A DNA stretch of 64,000 nt. Origin: Desulfomonile tiedjei. GTDB lineage: Bacteria; Desulfobacterota; Desulfomonilia; Desulfomonilales; Desulfomonilaceae. Position numbers and translations under genes: made by a program. Positions 9,611 to 17,588 of this stretch are shown here, one piece after another. The notes beneath the pieces were generated by a model. The model was not told where the DNA came from. It ran no database searches and was given only the letters and a program-made list of their open reading frames with translations. The stretch spans positions 1-64,000 of the forward strand of contig JACRDG010000115.1 in the NCBI GenBank assembly GCA_016218715.1, given 5' to 3'. Position 1 is the stretch's first letter, and each line of letters starts with the position of its first letter.

Positions 9611-9865
9611 TATCATACCTGCGTGCTGGGACTCGATCCTTCGGACATGTACGCTCAACCCTGTCGGAGGATAGTACATGTTCAGGCATGGATCTATAGT
9701 TCAAGACGAGAAAAGAGGCAACCGCCAAAATGGTCGGTAAAGTCCTCCGGTTTGTTCGCGGCTGTGGTACGGGGAAAAGTTGACAAGGTTCAAAGGACCC
9801 GGATATGATAGAGTCGGCTTGGTATGTCCCTGAACTGAACGGCCGCCGTTGAAAGAGGCTAGGGT

Positions 9866-11923
9866 ATGAAAGAAAAAGACCTGCCGAAACTCGACCCGTC
9901 CCCAAACGACTCGCAAGAAGTCCCGCGGGTGGTTTCTGACCCTCATCCCACGGAGACCATAGATCTCGACAATCTCTTTGGTCCGCACCTGACCTCTTCA
10001 GCCGGTTTCGACTTCACCTGGATCGAGCAGGCTGCCTTCGGTAAGCTGTTGGAGGCGATCCCCGTGCCGGCCCTTCTCGTGGACGCCTCGACCCGGATAC
10101 TCTTTTCCAATGGGGCCCTTGCCAAGATAACCGGGGATTCGTCCCAATTGAGAGGCAGATCCTTTGACTCGATCTTCCCCGACCCGGATGAGGCATCCCG
10201 CGCAGGTTCGGCCCTCACGGCCATCTTCGTCGATCGGAAGCCCAAGTACCTCGAGGGTACGCTGACTTTGATGGGCACCACGATCTGGGGCCGAGTTCAT
10301 CTCAGATCGATCCGGGTGCGTGAACAGCGCCTGATCCTCATTCTCGTCGAAGACCTCACCCCGGAGAGAAAGGAACTGCTTCTCAATGAAAAATACAAGA
10401 ACCTCGTGCACCTACTGCCGACGGGCATAAGCGAATTCGCCCCGGAACTCCCGGTATCTCCGGACTTGTCCGAACAGCAGGCGCTCAATGCGATACTGAA
10501 CGCGCAGCTGGTTGAGGGGAATAACGAATTTGCCCGGGTCAACGGGGCTCCAGCCATAGAGAATCTGATCGGCGCCCGGCTCCAAAATCTCTTTCCTGAC
10601 GAGCAAGAGACGAGGCGTTTGCTCAAGAAATGGATCAACAGCGGTTTCGCTCCTCAGTCCGCGGAACTGGTAACGGAACTCCCTGACAACCGCCCCAGAT
10701 ACACGGAAAACACGTTGATCGGGGTAGTCAAGCACGGTACGCTCAGCGGTTTCTGGCTCCTCAAGCGCGACATCACCCAGAGTCATCGACTGAGAGAAGA
10801 CGCGTTTCGAGCCCAGAAACTCGAATCGCTGGGAGTCCTGGCCAGCGGCATCGCCCACGACTTCAATAACAGCCTCACGGCCATTCTCGGCAACCTCAAC
10901 CTGGCCAAGTTGCGAGCCGCTCCCGAGGATCCCACCCTTCCGCGCCTCGTAGAAGCGGAGCGGGCTTGCGGGAGAGCCAAATCCTTGACCGAGCAGTTGC
11001 TCACGTTCGCCAAGGGCGGACCGCCGGTCATGAAGGCGGGGTACATTGCTCCATTGCTTGAAGAGTGTGTGGGGTTTGCCCTGAGCGGAAGCAATGTCGC
11101 GTGCGAATGTTCGATCCCTCAGGATCTCTGGCCGGTGGAGTTCGACGAGGGCCAGATGAGTCGGGTCATTCACAACCTCGTCCTCAATGCACAGCAGGCC
11201 ATGCCCGAGGGAGGGAACCTTCACGTGACAGCCGAAAATGTGATCCTTGCGGAAGGGGATGTGCGCGGGTTGGACGAAGGGAAGTACGTGAGAATAACCA
11301 CCGCTGACTCGGGGGTCGGAATTCCGCGGGAGAATCTCCCCAAGATCTTCGATCCGTATTTTACCACGAAGAAGAAGGGGAGCGGTTTGGGCCTCGCCAC
11401 TTCCTACGCCATCATCAAGAGTCACAAAGGCCTGATCGCGGTGGAATCGGAATTGAACGTTGGGACCAGGTTCCTCATATACCTGCCTGCCGTCGATCGC
11501 GAGATCTCGCCCCGAAAGGCGCTCGATCGGGCCGATTGCGGTGCAAAAGGGCGAGTTCTTGTGATGGAAGACGAAAAAATGGTGAGGGACGTCCTGGAGG
11601 AAATGCTCAACCTCATGGGTTACGCGGTGCAATGCGCGGCTGAAGGCCTCGAAGCGATCAGGTGTTACAAGAAGGCGATGGAAGACGGGGTGCGCTTCGA
11701 TGCGGTGATCATGAATCTCACGGTGCAAGGCGGAATGGGGGGCATGGAAGCCATAGGGGAACTACTCACCATAGATCCCCACGCGAAGGCCATTGCATCG
11801 AGCGGCCTGTCCAGCGGCCCCATTATGGGGGACTTCGCCGAGCGCGGATTCAAGGCCGTTGTGTCCAAGCCGTACAATCTGGATGAGCTGACAGCGGTCC
11901 TCGGCAGGGTCGTCCAGGGATGA
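9866..11923 (+). CDS. PAS hybrid histidine kinase with degenerate receiver (Asp to Asn)
   Basis: 685 residues with no transmembrane segment, so probably cytoplasmic. PAS-like domains lie at about residues 55-180 and 185-300. HisKA has ASGIAHDFNNSLTAILGN with the phospho-accepting His331. HATPase boxes follow (HNLVLNAQQAMPEGG, DSGVGIPRENLPKIFDPYFT, GSGLGLATSYAIIKSH). A C-terminal receiver spans about 560-685. It keeps the acidic pair Glu568/Asp569 and Lys668, but the phosphoacceptor position is Asn617 (AVIMNLTV, where the family usually has a Asp before LTV). No separate response regulator is adjacent. The receiver is likely unable to take phosphate in the usual way and may be structural or inhibitory. 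Confidence 0.88.
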   Translation: MKEKDLPKLDPSPNDSQEVPRVVSDPHPTETIDLDNLFGPHLTSSAGFDFTWIEQAAFGKLLEAIPVPALLVDASTRILFSNGALAKITGDSSQLRGRSFDSIFPDPDEASRAGSALTAIFVDRKPKYLEGTLTLMGTTIWGRVHLRSIRVREQRLILILVEDLTPERKELLLNEKYKNLVHLLPTGISEFAPELPVSPDLSEQQALNAILNAQLVEGNNEFARVNGAPAIENLIGARLQNLFPDEQETRRLLKKWINSGFAPQSAELVTELPDNRPRYTENTLIGVVKHGTLSGFWLLKRDITQSHRLREDAFRAQKLESLGVLASGIAHDFNNSLTAILGNLNLAKLRAAPEDPTLPRLVEAERACGRAKSLTEQLLTFAKGGPPVMKAGYIAPLLEECVGFALSGSNVACECSIPQDLWPVEFDEGQMSRVIHNLVLNAQQAMPEGGNLHVTAENVILAEGDVRGLDEGKYVRITTADSGVGIPRENLPKIFDPYFTTKKKGSGLGLATSYAIIKSHKGLIAVESELNVGTRFLIYLPAVDREISPRKALDRADCGAKGRVLVMEDEKMVRDVLEEMLNLMGYAVQCAAEGLEAIRCYKKAMEDGVRFDAVIMNLTVQGGMGGMEAIGELLTIDPHAKAIASSGLSSGPIMGDFAERGFKAVVSKPYNLDELTAVLGRVVQG

Positions 11924-12023
11924 TCCGTACTGCCCATCCTTCCACAACACTCCAGGACTTCGCGGGTCCGGTCACCGGCGGCCTCCGGCCGTGTCCCGGA
12001 AGGGAGAGAATCCGCCATTTTCG

Positions 12024-12052
12024 TTGACATAACCAATTGAATCTGTTAGTCT
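12024..12052 (+). promoter_or_regulatory. Possible sigma-70 promoter for the propeller gene
   Basis: TTGACA at 12024-12029, 17 bp spacer, then TAGTCT at 12047-12052 (weak -10) within a locally A+T-rich stretch. It would give a leader of about 190 nt before the chosen start at 12246. The -35 is perfect and the -10 poor. Confidence 0.35.
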
Positions 12053-12245
12053 TATTCTGCAAGAATCGCGTAACCGCTCTCGCGTTCACACACATGGTCG
12101 AGTGCGGTCACTATTCGCTTTGCCCAAGCCCGCGATCGGATGCGAGAAAGCGGCTCGGAAGCCTCGGTCCGGGCAAGTGTTTCCTATAGGCCATCCGAAA
12201 CGTCGAGATGGTCAGCCGGCCGAGAGAGGCCTCTATGAGGTGAAG

Positions 12246-13715
12246 ATGGCTACCAAGGTAAAGATCGACGCGCGGAAAATAGTAATCGACATACGAGCAG
12301 GCATGAGCGACACCGCGCTGATGAACAAGTATAGCCTCTCCGCGCAAGGTCTGCAAAGCGCGTTCGGAAAGCTGCTGGACGCGGGAATCCTCAAGCCATC
12401 CGATCTGGAGGACCGGATGCCCGAGGCCCCACGAACGGTGGACTTCGCCATATATCGCTGTCCTGCGTGTGGAATGCCCCAGTTCACGAAATTCGACGAG
12501 TGCCCGCAATGCGGCATCATCGTGTCCAAGTACAAGAAAGCCAAAGAGGACCGATTGACACTCGCGTCCAAGACGACTGAATCCGCGCCGGTGAAGGAGA
12601 GCGCGTCTGCTCCCCTCGTTCCCTCGGTCCGAGACGACGTCCGGACTGTCGTCGAAGGCAAGACTGCTGCGACAACGGTGACCATTTCGCGCGAGGACGC
12701 GATGTTCCGCGGCAACCCGCAACGCACCGGCTTCTACGATGCGGCAGCCGTGAAACAGCTCACCGAACTCAAGTGGAAGTTCAAGACCGGAGGTTGGGTA
12801 TCGACCTCACCCGCCGTGACGAAGGCCGGTGCCTTTTTCGGGAGCCTCGACGGAAACCTCTATCTGGTCGACGCTCGTACGGGGCAGGAGAAGTGGATCT
12901 ACTCGACGGGAACCTCCATCTACTCCTCCTGCGCGGTCACCGGCTCGACGGTGGTCTTTGGAGGCCTGGATGGGAACCTCCACGTGCTTTCCGAAAAAAC
13001 CGGCGAGCCGATACTGAAATTCCCGACCGGCGGCCCCATCTACTCGTCTCCGCTGGTGCTGTTCAGGCTGGCATACTTCGGCAGTCTGGACAGCCAGGTC
13101 TATGCGGTCGACATCACGTCCGGCGCAACCCGATGGTCGTTCAAGACCGGAGGCCCCGTCTATTCGTCGCCGGCTGCAGATGCCGGCAGGATTATCATCG
13201 GGAGTATGGACGGGAACGTGTACGGGCTCGACATCACCGGCGGACGAGAGCTCTGGAGATTTAAGACCGAAGGTCCCGTCACGACCGCGATCGCCATGGC
13301 CGGCAATTTTGCCTACTTCGGCAGCGGAGATGGAAACTTCTATGCCTTGGAAGCGGCCACTGGACAAGAAAAGTGGCGTTTTCAGGCTGAAGACAAGATC
13401 ACCTCGTGTCCCGCGGTCAGAGCCGACGTCGTCTATTTCGGCAGTGCGGATTGCCTTGTCTACGCGGTGGAAGCGCGAACCGGTTTGGAGCGATGGCGTT
13501 TCGAGACCGGCAGTGCCGTGTACTCTTCTCCGGCGGTGGCTGAGAACATGATTTACTTCGGAAGCGGCGATCGCTTCCTCTACGCACTGGACGCAGGCAA
13601 AGGCCAAGAGGTCTGGAAATTCAAGGCCGGGCGGCCGATCTATTCCGCTCCCTGTGTCGCTCAAGACACGGTCTTTGTGGGGAGCGATGACGGATACGTG
13701 TACGCGATCGCGTGA
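12246..13715 (+). CDS. Zinc-ribbon protein with eight-bladed PQQ-like beta-propeller
   Basis: 489 residues from ATG 12246, which has GAGGTG 4 nt upstream; the frame is open to 12102 but that extension looks noncoding. Residues 1-60 form a helical domain (VIDIRAGMSDTALMNKYSLS) and residues about 75-98 a zinc ribbon, CPACGMPQFTKFDECPQCG. A linker of about 60 residues follows, then eight blades of about 40 residues, each like YFGSGDGNFYALEAATGQEKW. No signal peptide is present, so the propeller is probably cytoplasmic, unlike BamB or PQQ dehydrogenases. The first 100 residues are homologous to the start of the next gene's product. Function unknown. Confidence 0.85.
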   Translation: MATKVKIDARKIVIDIRAGMSDTALMNKYSLSAQGLQSAFGKLLDAGILKPSDLEDRMPEAPRTVDFAIYRCPACGMPQFTKFDECPQCGIIVSKYKKAKEDRLTLASKTTESAPVKESASAPLVPSVRDDVRTVVEGKTAATTVTISREDAMFRGNPQRTGFYDAAAVKQLTELKWKFKTGGWVSTSPAVTKAGAFFGSLDGNLYLVDARTGQEKWIYSTGTSIYSSCAVTGSTVVFGGLDGNLHVLSEKTGEPILKFPTGGPIYSSPLVLFRLAYFGSLDSQVYAVDITSGATRWSFKTGGPVYSSPAADAGRIIIGSMDGNVYGLDITGGRELWRFKTEGPVTTAIAMAGNFAYFGSGDGNFYALEAATGQEKWRFQAEDKITSCPAVRADVVYFGSADCLVYAVEARTGLERWRFETGSAVYSSPAVAENMIYFGSGDRFLYALDAGKGQEVWKFKAGRPIYSAPCVAQDTVFVGSDDGYVYAIA

Positions 13716-13717
13716 CG

Positions 13718-13735
13718 AGCCCGGTGAACGATTAC
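13718..13735 (+). repeat. 18-bp sequence repeated at 62391-62408
   Basis: AGCCCGGTGAACGATTAC occurs here, just after the propeller gene stop, and again exactly at 62391-62408 in another intergenic region. Same orientation. Likely part of a dispersed intergenic repeat. Confidence 0.55.
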
Positions 13736-13859
13736 GAGCTTAGTCTGTCAGACTCATAGGAGCCTGCTGTGGATCGCCAGGACGTTCATGATGGCTGCCG
13801 CCGAGTAGCAGGATCTATCTAACCCTTAAAGTTTCAGGACAGGCTCCCAGGGGGCTTTC

Positions 13860-14570
13860 ATGGACAAGCGCAAGATCAAGGGAAAGGATATCCTTCGGGA
13901 CATAAAAGCCGGCGTGGACGACGCCACGTTGATGCACAGGTACGCTCTCTCGGCCCCTGCGCTTCACAGCGTCTTCTCCAAGCTCCTCGCGGCAAAGGCG
14001 CTCACTCAGGCAGAACTCGACGACCGTGTCCCCGTATCTGAAAGAACGGTGGACATCGGTCTCTTCATCTGTCCGGCCTGTGGCAATATTCAGGCGCAGG
14101 AGTTTACCAAGTGTCCCCGCTGCGGATTTAGTCATCCCGATCCTTCCAAGAAGGTCAGGGAAGCCGAGGCGAAGCTTCCGGAAACCCCGAGCAAGGTGAC
14201 CATAGCGAAAAGGAGCGGAAGCACCAAGGTGATGGAAGTGAAGAGCCTGAGCCTCACGCCCACCGCTGTCGAACCGACGGCCCCTGATTGGTCGGACGAG
14301 CCGGCGTTTCCCGACCTGAATCGGCTCGTCAGTCAGTGTCGTCTCCTGGCAATCGTCTCCGTGATATGCGCTGTGCTGGTCGTAGTGGCCATGTTCGTGT
14401 TCATGCGCCTTCAGGCACCACAAGGTGGGATGACTGCGTTTCAGTTGCTCCTGGCTGTCATTGCTCTGGGGATACCCGTGGCGGTTATTGCGTTCATAGC
14501 TTCACTGACGCTCAGAGCGCTGGGCCAATCGATTAGACTGTTCGTGCGGCTCTCCCGCGGGGCGCGCTAG
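13860..14570 (+). CDS. Membrane protein with the same helical plus zinc-ribbon N-terminal domain
   Basis: 236 residues. Residues 1-55 (ILRDIKAGVDDATLMHRYAL) and the zinc ribbon CPACGNIQAQEFTKCPRCG near residues 75-93 align residue by residue with the start of the upstream propeller protein. A charged linker follows. Two transmembrane helices lie at about residues 162-185 and 194-220. The start ATG has GGGGGC upstream (weak site). The shared module suggests that both proteins bind the same partner or ligand, one soluble and one at the membrane; this is inference. No known function. Confidence 0.8.
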   Translation: MDKRKIKGKDILRDIKAGVDDATLMHRYALSAPALHSVFSKLLAAKALTQAELDDRVPVSERTVDIGLFICPACGNIQAQEFTKCPRCGFSHPDPSKKVREAEAKLPETPSKVTIAKRSGSTKVMEVKSLSLTPTAVEPTAPDWSDEPAFPDLNRLVSQCRLLAIVSVICAVLVVVAMFVFMRLQAPQGGMTAFQLLLAVIALGIPVAVIAFIASLTLRALGQSIRLFVRLSRGAR

Positions 14571-14737
14571 TGGGAACTGCCTCAAAACCACCTACCGCGG
14601 TGAAATCGTAGCACCAGACATCGCCAACCCATGGCAACTCAAGGTGCGCGCCTCCGGGGTGCAATGCGATCGGCATCTCAGCAGGCCCATCCACCTTGCT
14701 AGCAACGGCCACCGCTCCGGCAGAGTTGCGACCCCTT

Positions 14738-15799
14738 CTATTTTGTCTCCGCGCGGGGGCGACGCTGGTAGATGTTTATCCAATGATTGTGTTCTTTGAG
14801 CGTGGGCGAGAACTGGTGAGTCCCATCGTTGCGCGCCACGAAATAGAGGAAGTCCACGTTCTCGGGCTTTACCGCGGCGACCAGTGACTCCTTGCCGGGA
14901 TTGGCGATGGGCCCGGGCGGAAGACCGGAAACTTGATAGGTGTTGTACGGCTGTTTGCGGTCGAGGTCTTCCCGGGTGATCTTGGTTCCCATCGGTTTGA
15001 TGCCGTAAATGGCAGTCGGGTCTGACTGCAGGCGCATGTTGAGGCGCAAGCGGTTGTGAAATACCGCTGAAACGAGGCCGTGTTCCGATGCCGTGGCCTC
15101 CTTCTCGATGAGAGACGCCAGCGTCACCACCTGGTTGGTGGTCCACCCGTATTTGTCGGCTATCGGTCGTACGTGCTCGTCGTACACCTGAAAGAACCGC
15201 TGTGCCATCTTTCGGACGATCAGCCTGTGGTCCCGCGCCTCGGAGTACCGGAAGAGATAAGTATCCGGAAAGAGAAATCCTTCCAGACTCGGCCCCTCTA
15301 TCCCCAATTCCTGGAGAAAGGCCTTGTCCCGCGCGGTGTTGACAAATTCATCCGAGGAGGCGACACCTTGCTTTTCCAGCAGCCCCGCGACTTGGAAGAT
15401 GTTGTACCCTTCGGGAACGGTGATCGTGACCATCAAGGTCTTGCCAGATATCAACTGATCCAGGACGAGTCCGGCGTCGCTTCCGGCTTTCAGCGCGTAG
15501 TCCCCCGCCTTTATCTTGCGCTGCTCGCCGCGGATCAGGGCAACCAGCTTGAAGACGAAACGGCTCGAGATCACCCCTTGTTCTTGCAGGATGGAGCCTA
15601 CCTGCGAAAGGGAGGCCCCTTTCGGTATGGCCACAATAACTTCCTGGCCCGGAGTGACAGTCGGGTGCTTGCCTGGAGAAGCCAACTCTTGGAGAAGACC
15701 CGGAAGCCTGGAGTGCGCCGCGTACAGGCCGGTTCCTATGCCGATGAGCATAACTACCGCGATCAATCCCTTCAACACCGATGCGAAAGAGACCCTCAT
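14738..15799 (-). CDS. mltG: Endolytic murein transglycosylase MltG (YceG-like)
   Basis: 353 residues. An N-terminal membrane anchor (GLIAVVMLIGIGTGLYAAHS, residues about 10-29) precedes a LysM-like region and the YceG catalytic domain. The catalytic region includes LASLIEKEATASEHGLVSAVFHNRL with the conserved Glu, then DPTAIYGI and PYNTYQVSGLPPGPIANPGK near the C terminus. MltG cuts nascent glycan strands at the inner membrane to set their length. Its ATG overlaps the ruvX stop by 4 bp, a common ruvX-mltG arrangement. Confidence 0.93.
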   Translation of the reverse strand: MRVSFASVLKGLIAVVMLIGIGTGLYAAHSRLPGLLQELASPGKHPTVTPGQEVIVAIPKGASLSQVGSILQEQGVISSRFVFKLVALIRGEQRKIKAGDYALKAGSDAGLVLDQLISGKTLMVTITVPEGYNIFQVAGLLEKQGVASSDEFVNTARDKAFLQELGIEGPSLEGFLFPDTYLFRYSEARDHRLIVRKMAQRFFQVYDEHVRPIADKYGWTTNQVVTLASLIEKEATASEHGLVSAVFHNRLRLNMRLQSDPTAIYGIKPMGTKITREDLDRKQPYNTYQVSGLPPGPIANPGKESLVAAVKPENVDFLYFVARNDGTHQFSPTLKEHNHWINIYQRRPRAETK

Positions 15800-16227
15800 A
15801 CGTCCAGTGTATCCTTGAAACTTTGTCTGTCCAGGTACCCCTGAAGGATCAGCACCGCCGCGATCTTATCGACCAATTTCTTGCGCTTGGCCCGACTCAG
15901 ATCGGCCTCGAGCAACGCGCGGTCCGCGGCCACGGTAGAGAGCCGCTCATCCCATTCTCTCACGGGTAGAGCGATCTTGTCGCTGATGAGCTGCATCAGG
16001 CCTCTTATCTTCACGGCCTGCGGCCCTTCGCTCCCGTTCATGTTGTACGGCATCCCGACGACGATCTCACTGACGCCGTACTGGTCCACGAGCGTGGCTA
16101 TTCGGCTCAGCAACGCGTCGGCGTTCTTCCACATGAGCGTGTCCAGCCCTTGGGCCGTGAAGCCGAGTTCGTCGCTGATCGCTATGCCGACTCTCTTGGA
16201 ACCGATGTCCAAACCTAGAACGCGCAC
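15796..16227 (-). CDS. ruvX: Holliday junction resolvase-like RuvX/YqgF
   Basis: 143 residues, normal for the family. RNase H-like fold motifs are visible: LGLDIGSKRVGIAISD at the start (catalytic Asp), IVVGMPYNMNGSEG, and VREWDERLSTVAADRAL. Family members act in 16S rRNA 5' processing and possibly in recombination. The start is GTG at 16225-16227 with GAGGT 8 nt upstream. First gene of the ruvX-mltG pair. Confidence 0.92.
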   Translation of the reverse strand: MRVLGLDIGSKRVGIAISDELGFTAQGLDTLMWKNADALLSRIATLVDQYGVSEIVVGMPYNMNGSEGPQAVKIRGLMQLISDKIALPVREWDERLSTVAADRALLEADLSRAKRKKLVDKIAAVLILQGYLDRQSFKDTLDV

Positions 16228-16285
16228 GACATGTTACCTCGAACGGCTGCAAGAATAACGATTCGTCAATCGGACGGCACGCTTG

Positions 16286-16313
16286 ATTTAATTCATTCTT
16301 GCAAAGCCGTCAA
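16286..16313 (-). promoter_or_regulatory. Putative promoter of ruvX-mltG
   Basis: Minus strand: TTGACG (16313-16308), 16 bp spacer, TTAAAT (16291-16286), about 60 nt before the ruvX GTG and in an A+T-rich patch. Confidence 0.45.
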
Positions 16314-16398
16314 GAGCTGGAGTGGCAATCGCCACCTGCAGCGACATCGCGCGCATCGGTCCACCGAGGACCGGATCTCAGGCGGACGCGTCGGTGGG

Positions 16399-17055
16399 TT
16401 ATGAAGTATCCCGCTCCGTAGATGGCGGGGAACTCAGGTGGGCCGCCACATCGAGAATGTAACGCACGTCATCCTCATGAGCGTACGGGATGCAATGGCG
16501 CGTCTGGAGTGGCAGATGCATGTCGTTCAGGTGTTGTGGCAGCTTGGTGATCCTGCTCCCTCGAGTCAGAGAGCTGGGAAGCTTCGCAATCGCCTCGTCT
16601 GATATCAGAACGACGTTGTCCTGGTCCGATACCAGCGCCAGCCCGCTCGTTGCGGGTGACTTCTTTCCAAGACGCTGCTTGAGGCCTTTCTTCAGTTCCG
16701 CGGTGAGGGACCCCAGTCGGGACCTGATCTCGCCCACACTGGTGATCCCGTCGAGAGCCTGACGTCGCTGGACTTCGGTCCCCATGATCAGGGCCTCCTC
16801 GAAACACTCGAGGGCTTCCAGAACGTGCTTTCGAGACAGGTGGGAACGAGCTTCAATAAGCATACTGCGGGCTTCGCTCTCGTCGACCGTATCAGGGTCG
16901 AATACCCGCCCGTAGCATTCTACGGCTGAAGCAATATCACCTCGCTCCAGGAACTCCCGACCTTTCGCAACCAAAGACAAATCGGCTGAACTCGCATTTG
17001 ATTCAATCATGGCTCGCTCACCACGGTCCGCCTGGATAGTAGTCGTCAGATTCAC
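16399..17055 (-). CDS. Hypothetical protein with TPR-like N-terminal half
   Basis: 218 residues from GTG 17053-17055, which has GAGGAG 6-7 nt upstream. Residues about 25-100 look like two tetratricopeptide helices (AKGREFLERGDIASAVECYG, RKHVLEALECFEEAL). The rest is polar with no domain that I recognise. No signal peptide or membrane segment. It sits alone between the ruvX operon and a divergent kinase gene. Confidence 0.7.
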   Translation of the reverse strand: MNLTTTIQADRGERAMIESNASSADLSLVAKGREFLERGDIASAVECYGRVFDPDTVDESEARSMLIEARSHLSRKHVLEALECFEEALIMGTEVQRRQALDGITSVGEIRSRLGSLTAELKKGLKQRLGKKSPATSGLALVSDQDNVVLISDEAIAKLPSSLTRGSRITKLPQHLNDMHLPLQTRHCIPYAHEDDVRYILDVAAHLSSPPSTERDTS

Positions 17056-17588
17056 TTGTGACTCCTCGCCGGGACGAACTCATTACCCCCGTCTGGGTGG
17101 AAACGCACGTGGGCAGGCGTATTTGCTTGCCTAAATACAGGTAGGGGTTTCAGTATGTTCTCCCCATTTCTTAATATCCTGCTTAACATATTTGGCCGCG
17201 GTTTTCAACCAGTTTTCCAAACAACCAGTCTTTGCCTGAAAACACCTCCTCCCCCGGCGCAGTCTTAATCGGTCCCGGCGCTGCTCCAAAAAGCTGATGG
17301 CTTACTGTAGAACGTTTGTTCAGCTTTGGCGCGGAGTCAAGAGTATCTAAGGAAATAGGAGAATGCTATACTAGCGGTTGAAGCGGACCCCGGAAGATGA
17401 TAGGAGTGCAGGGAACCGAAGAGGAGTGGTTCGGAAGAGGACTGCTGTGAACTTTTCCGGGCACGCTGCGTGCGAGAGGTTTGTTGGTACTCCGGTATCG
17501 AGCGCGCAGGGGGACGCGTCGGGCCGATGGGGATGCCCCCCTGTCGAGGATTCCGTGACCGAGCGAGAGAACGGTCGGATCGGTTGAG
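17056..17588. other. Intergenic region between divergent genes
   Basis: 533 bp with no convincing gene. A short plus-strand frame at 17378-17587 has no ribosome site and no protein-like composition. Bases 17130-17230 are A+T-rich and should carry the promoter of the minus-strand gene. No clear -24/-12 or -35/-10 pair was found for the kinase at 17589. Confidence 0.4.

Noticed and set aside
12102-12245. N-terminal extension of the propeller protein
   Set aside because: Not shared with the paralogous domain downstream, and a ribosome site lies before ATG 12246.
17378-17587. Short plus-strand reading frame before the NtrB-like kinase
   Set aside because: No ribosome site, Arg/Gly-rich shadow-like composition, no recognisable motif.
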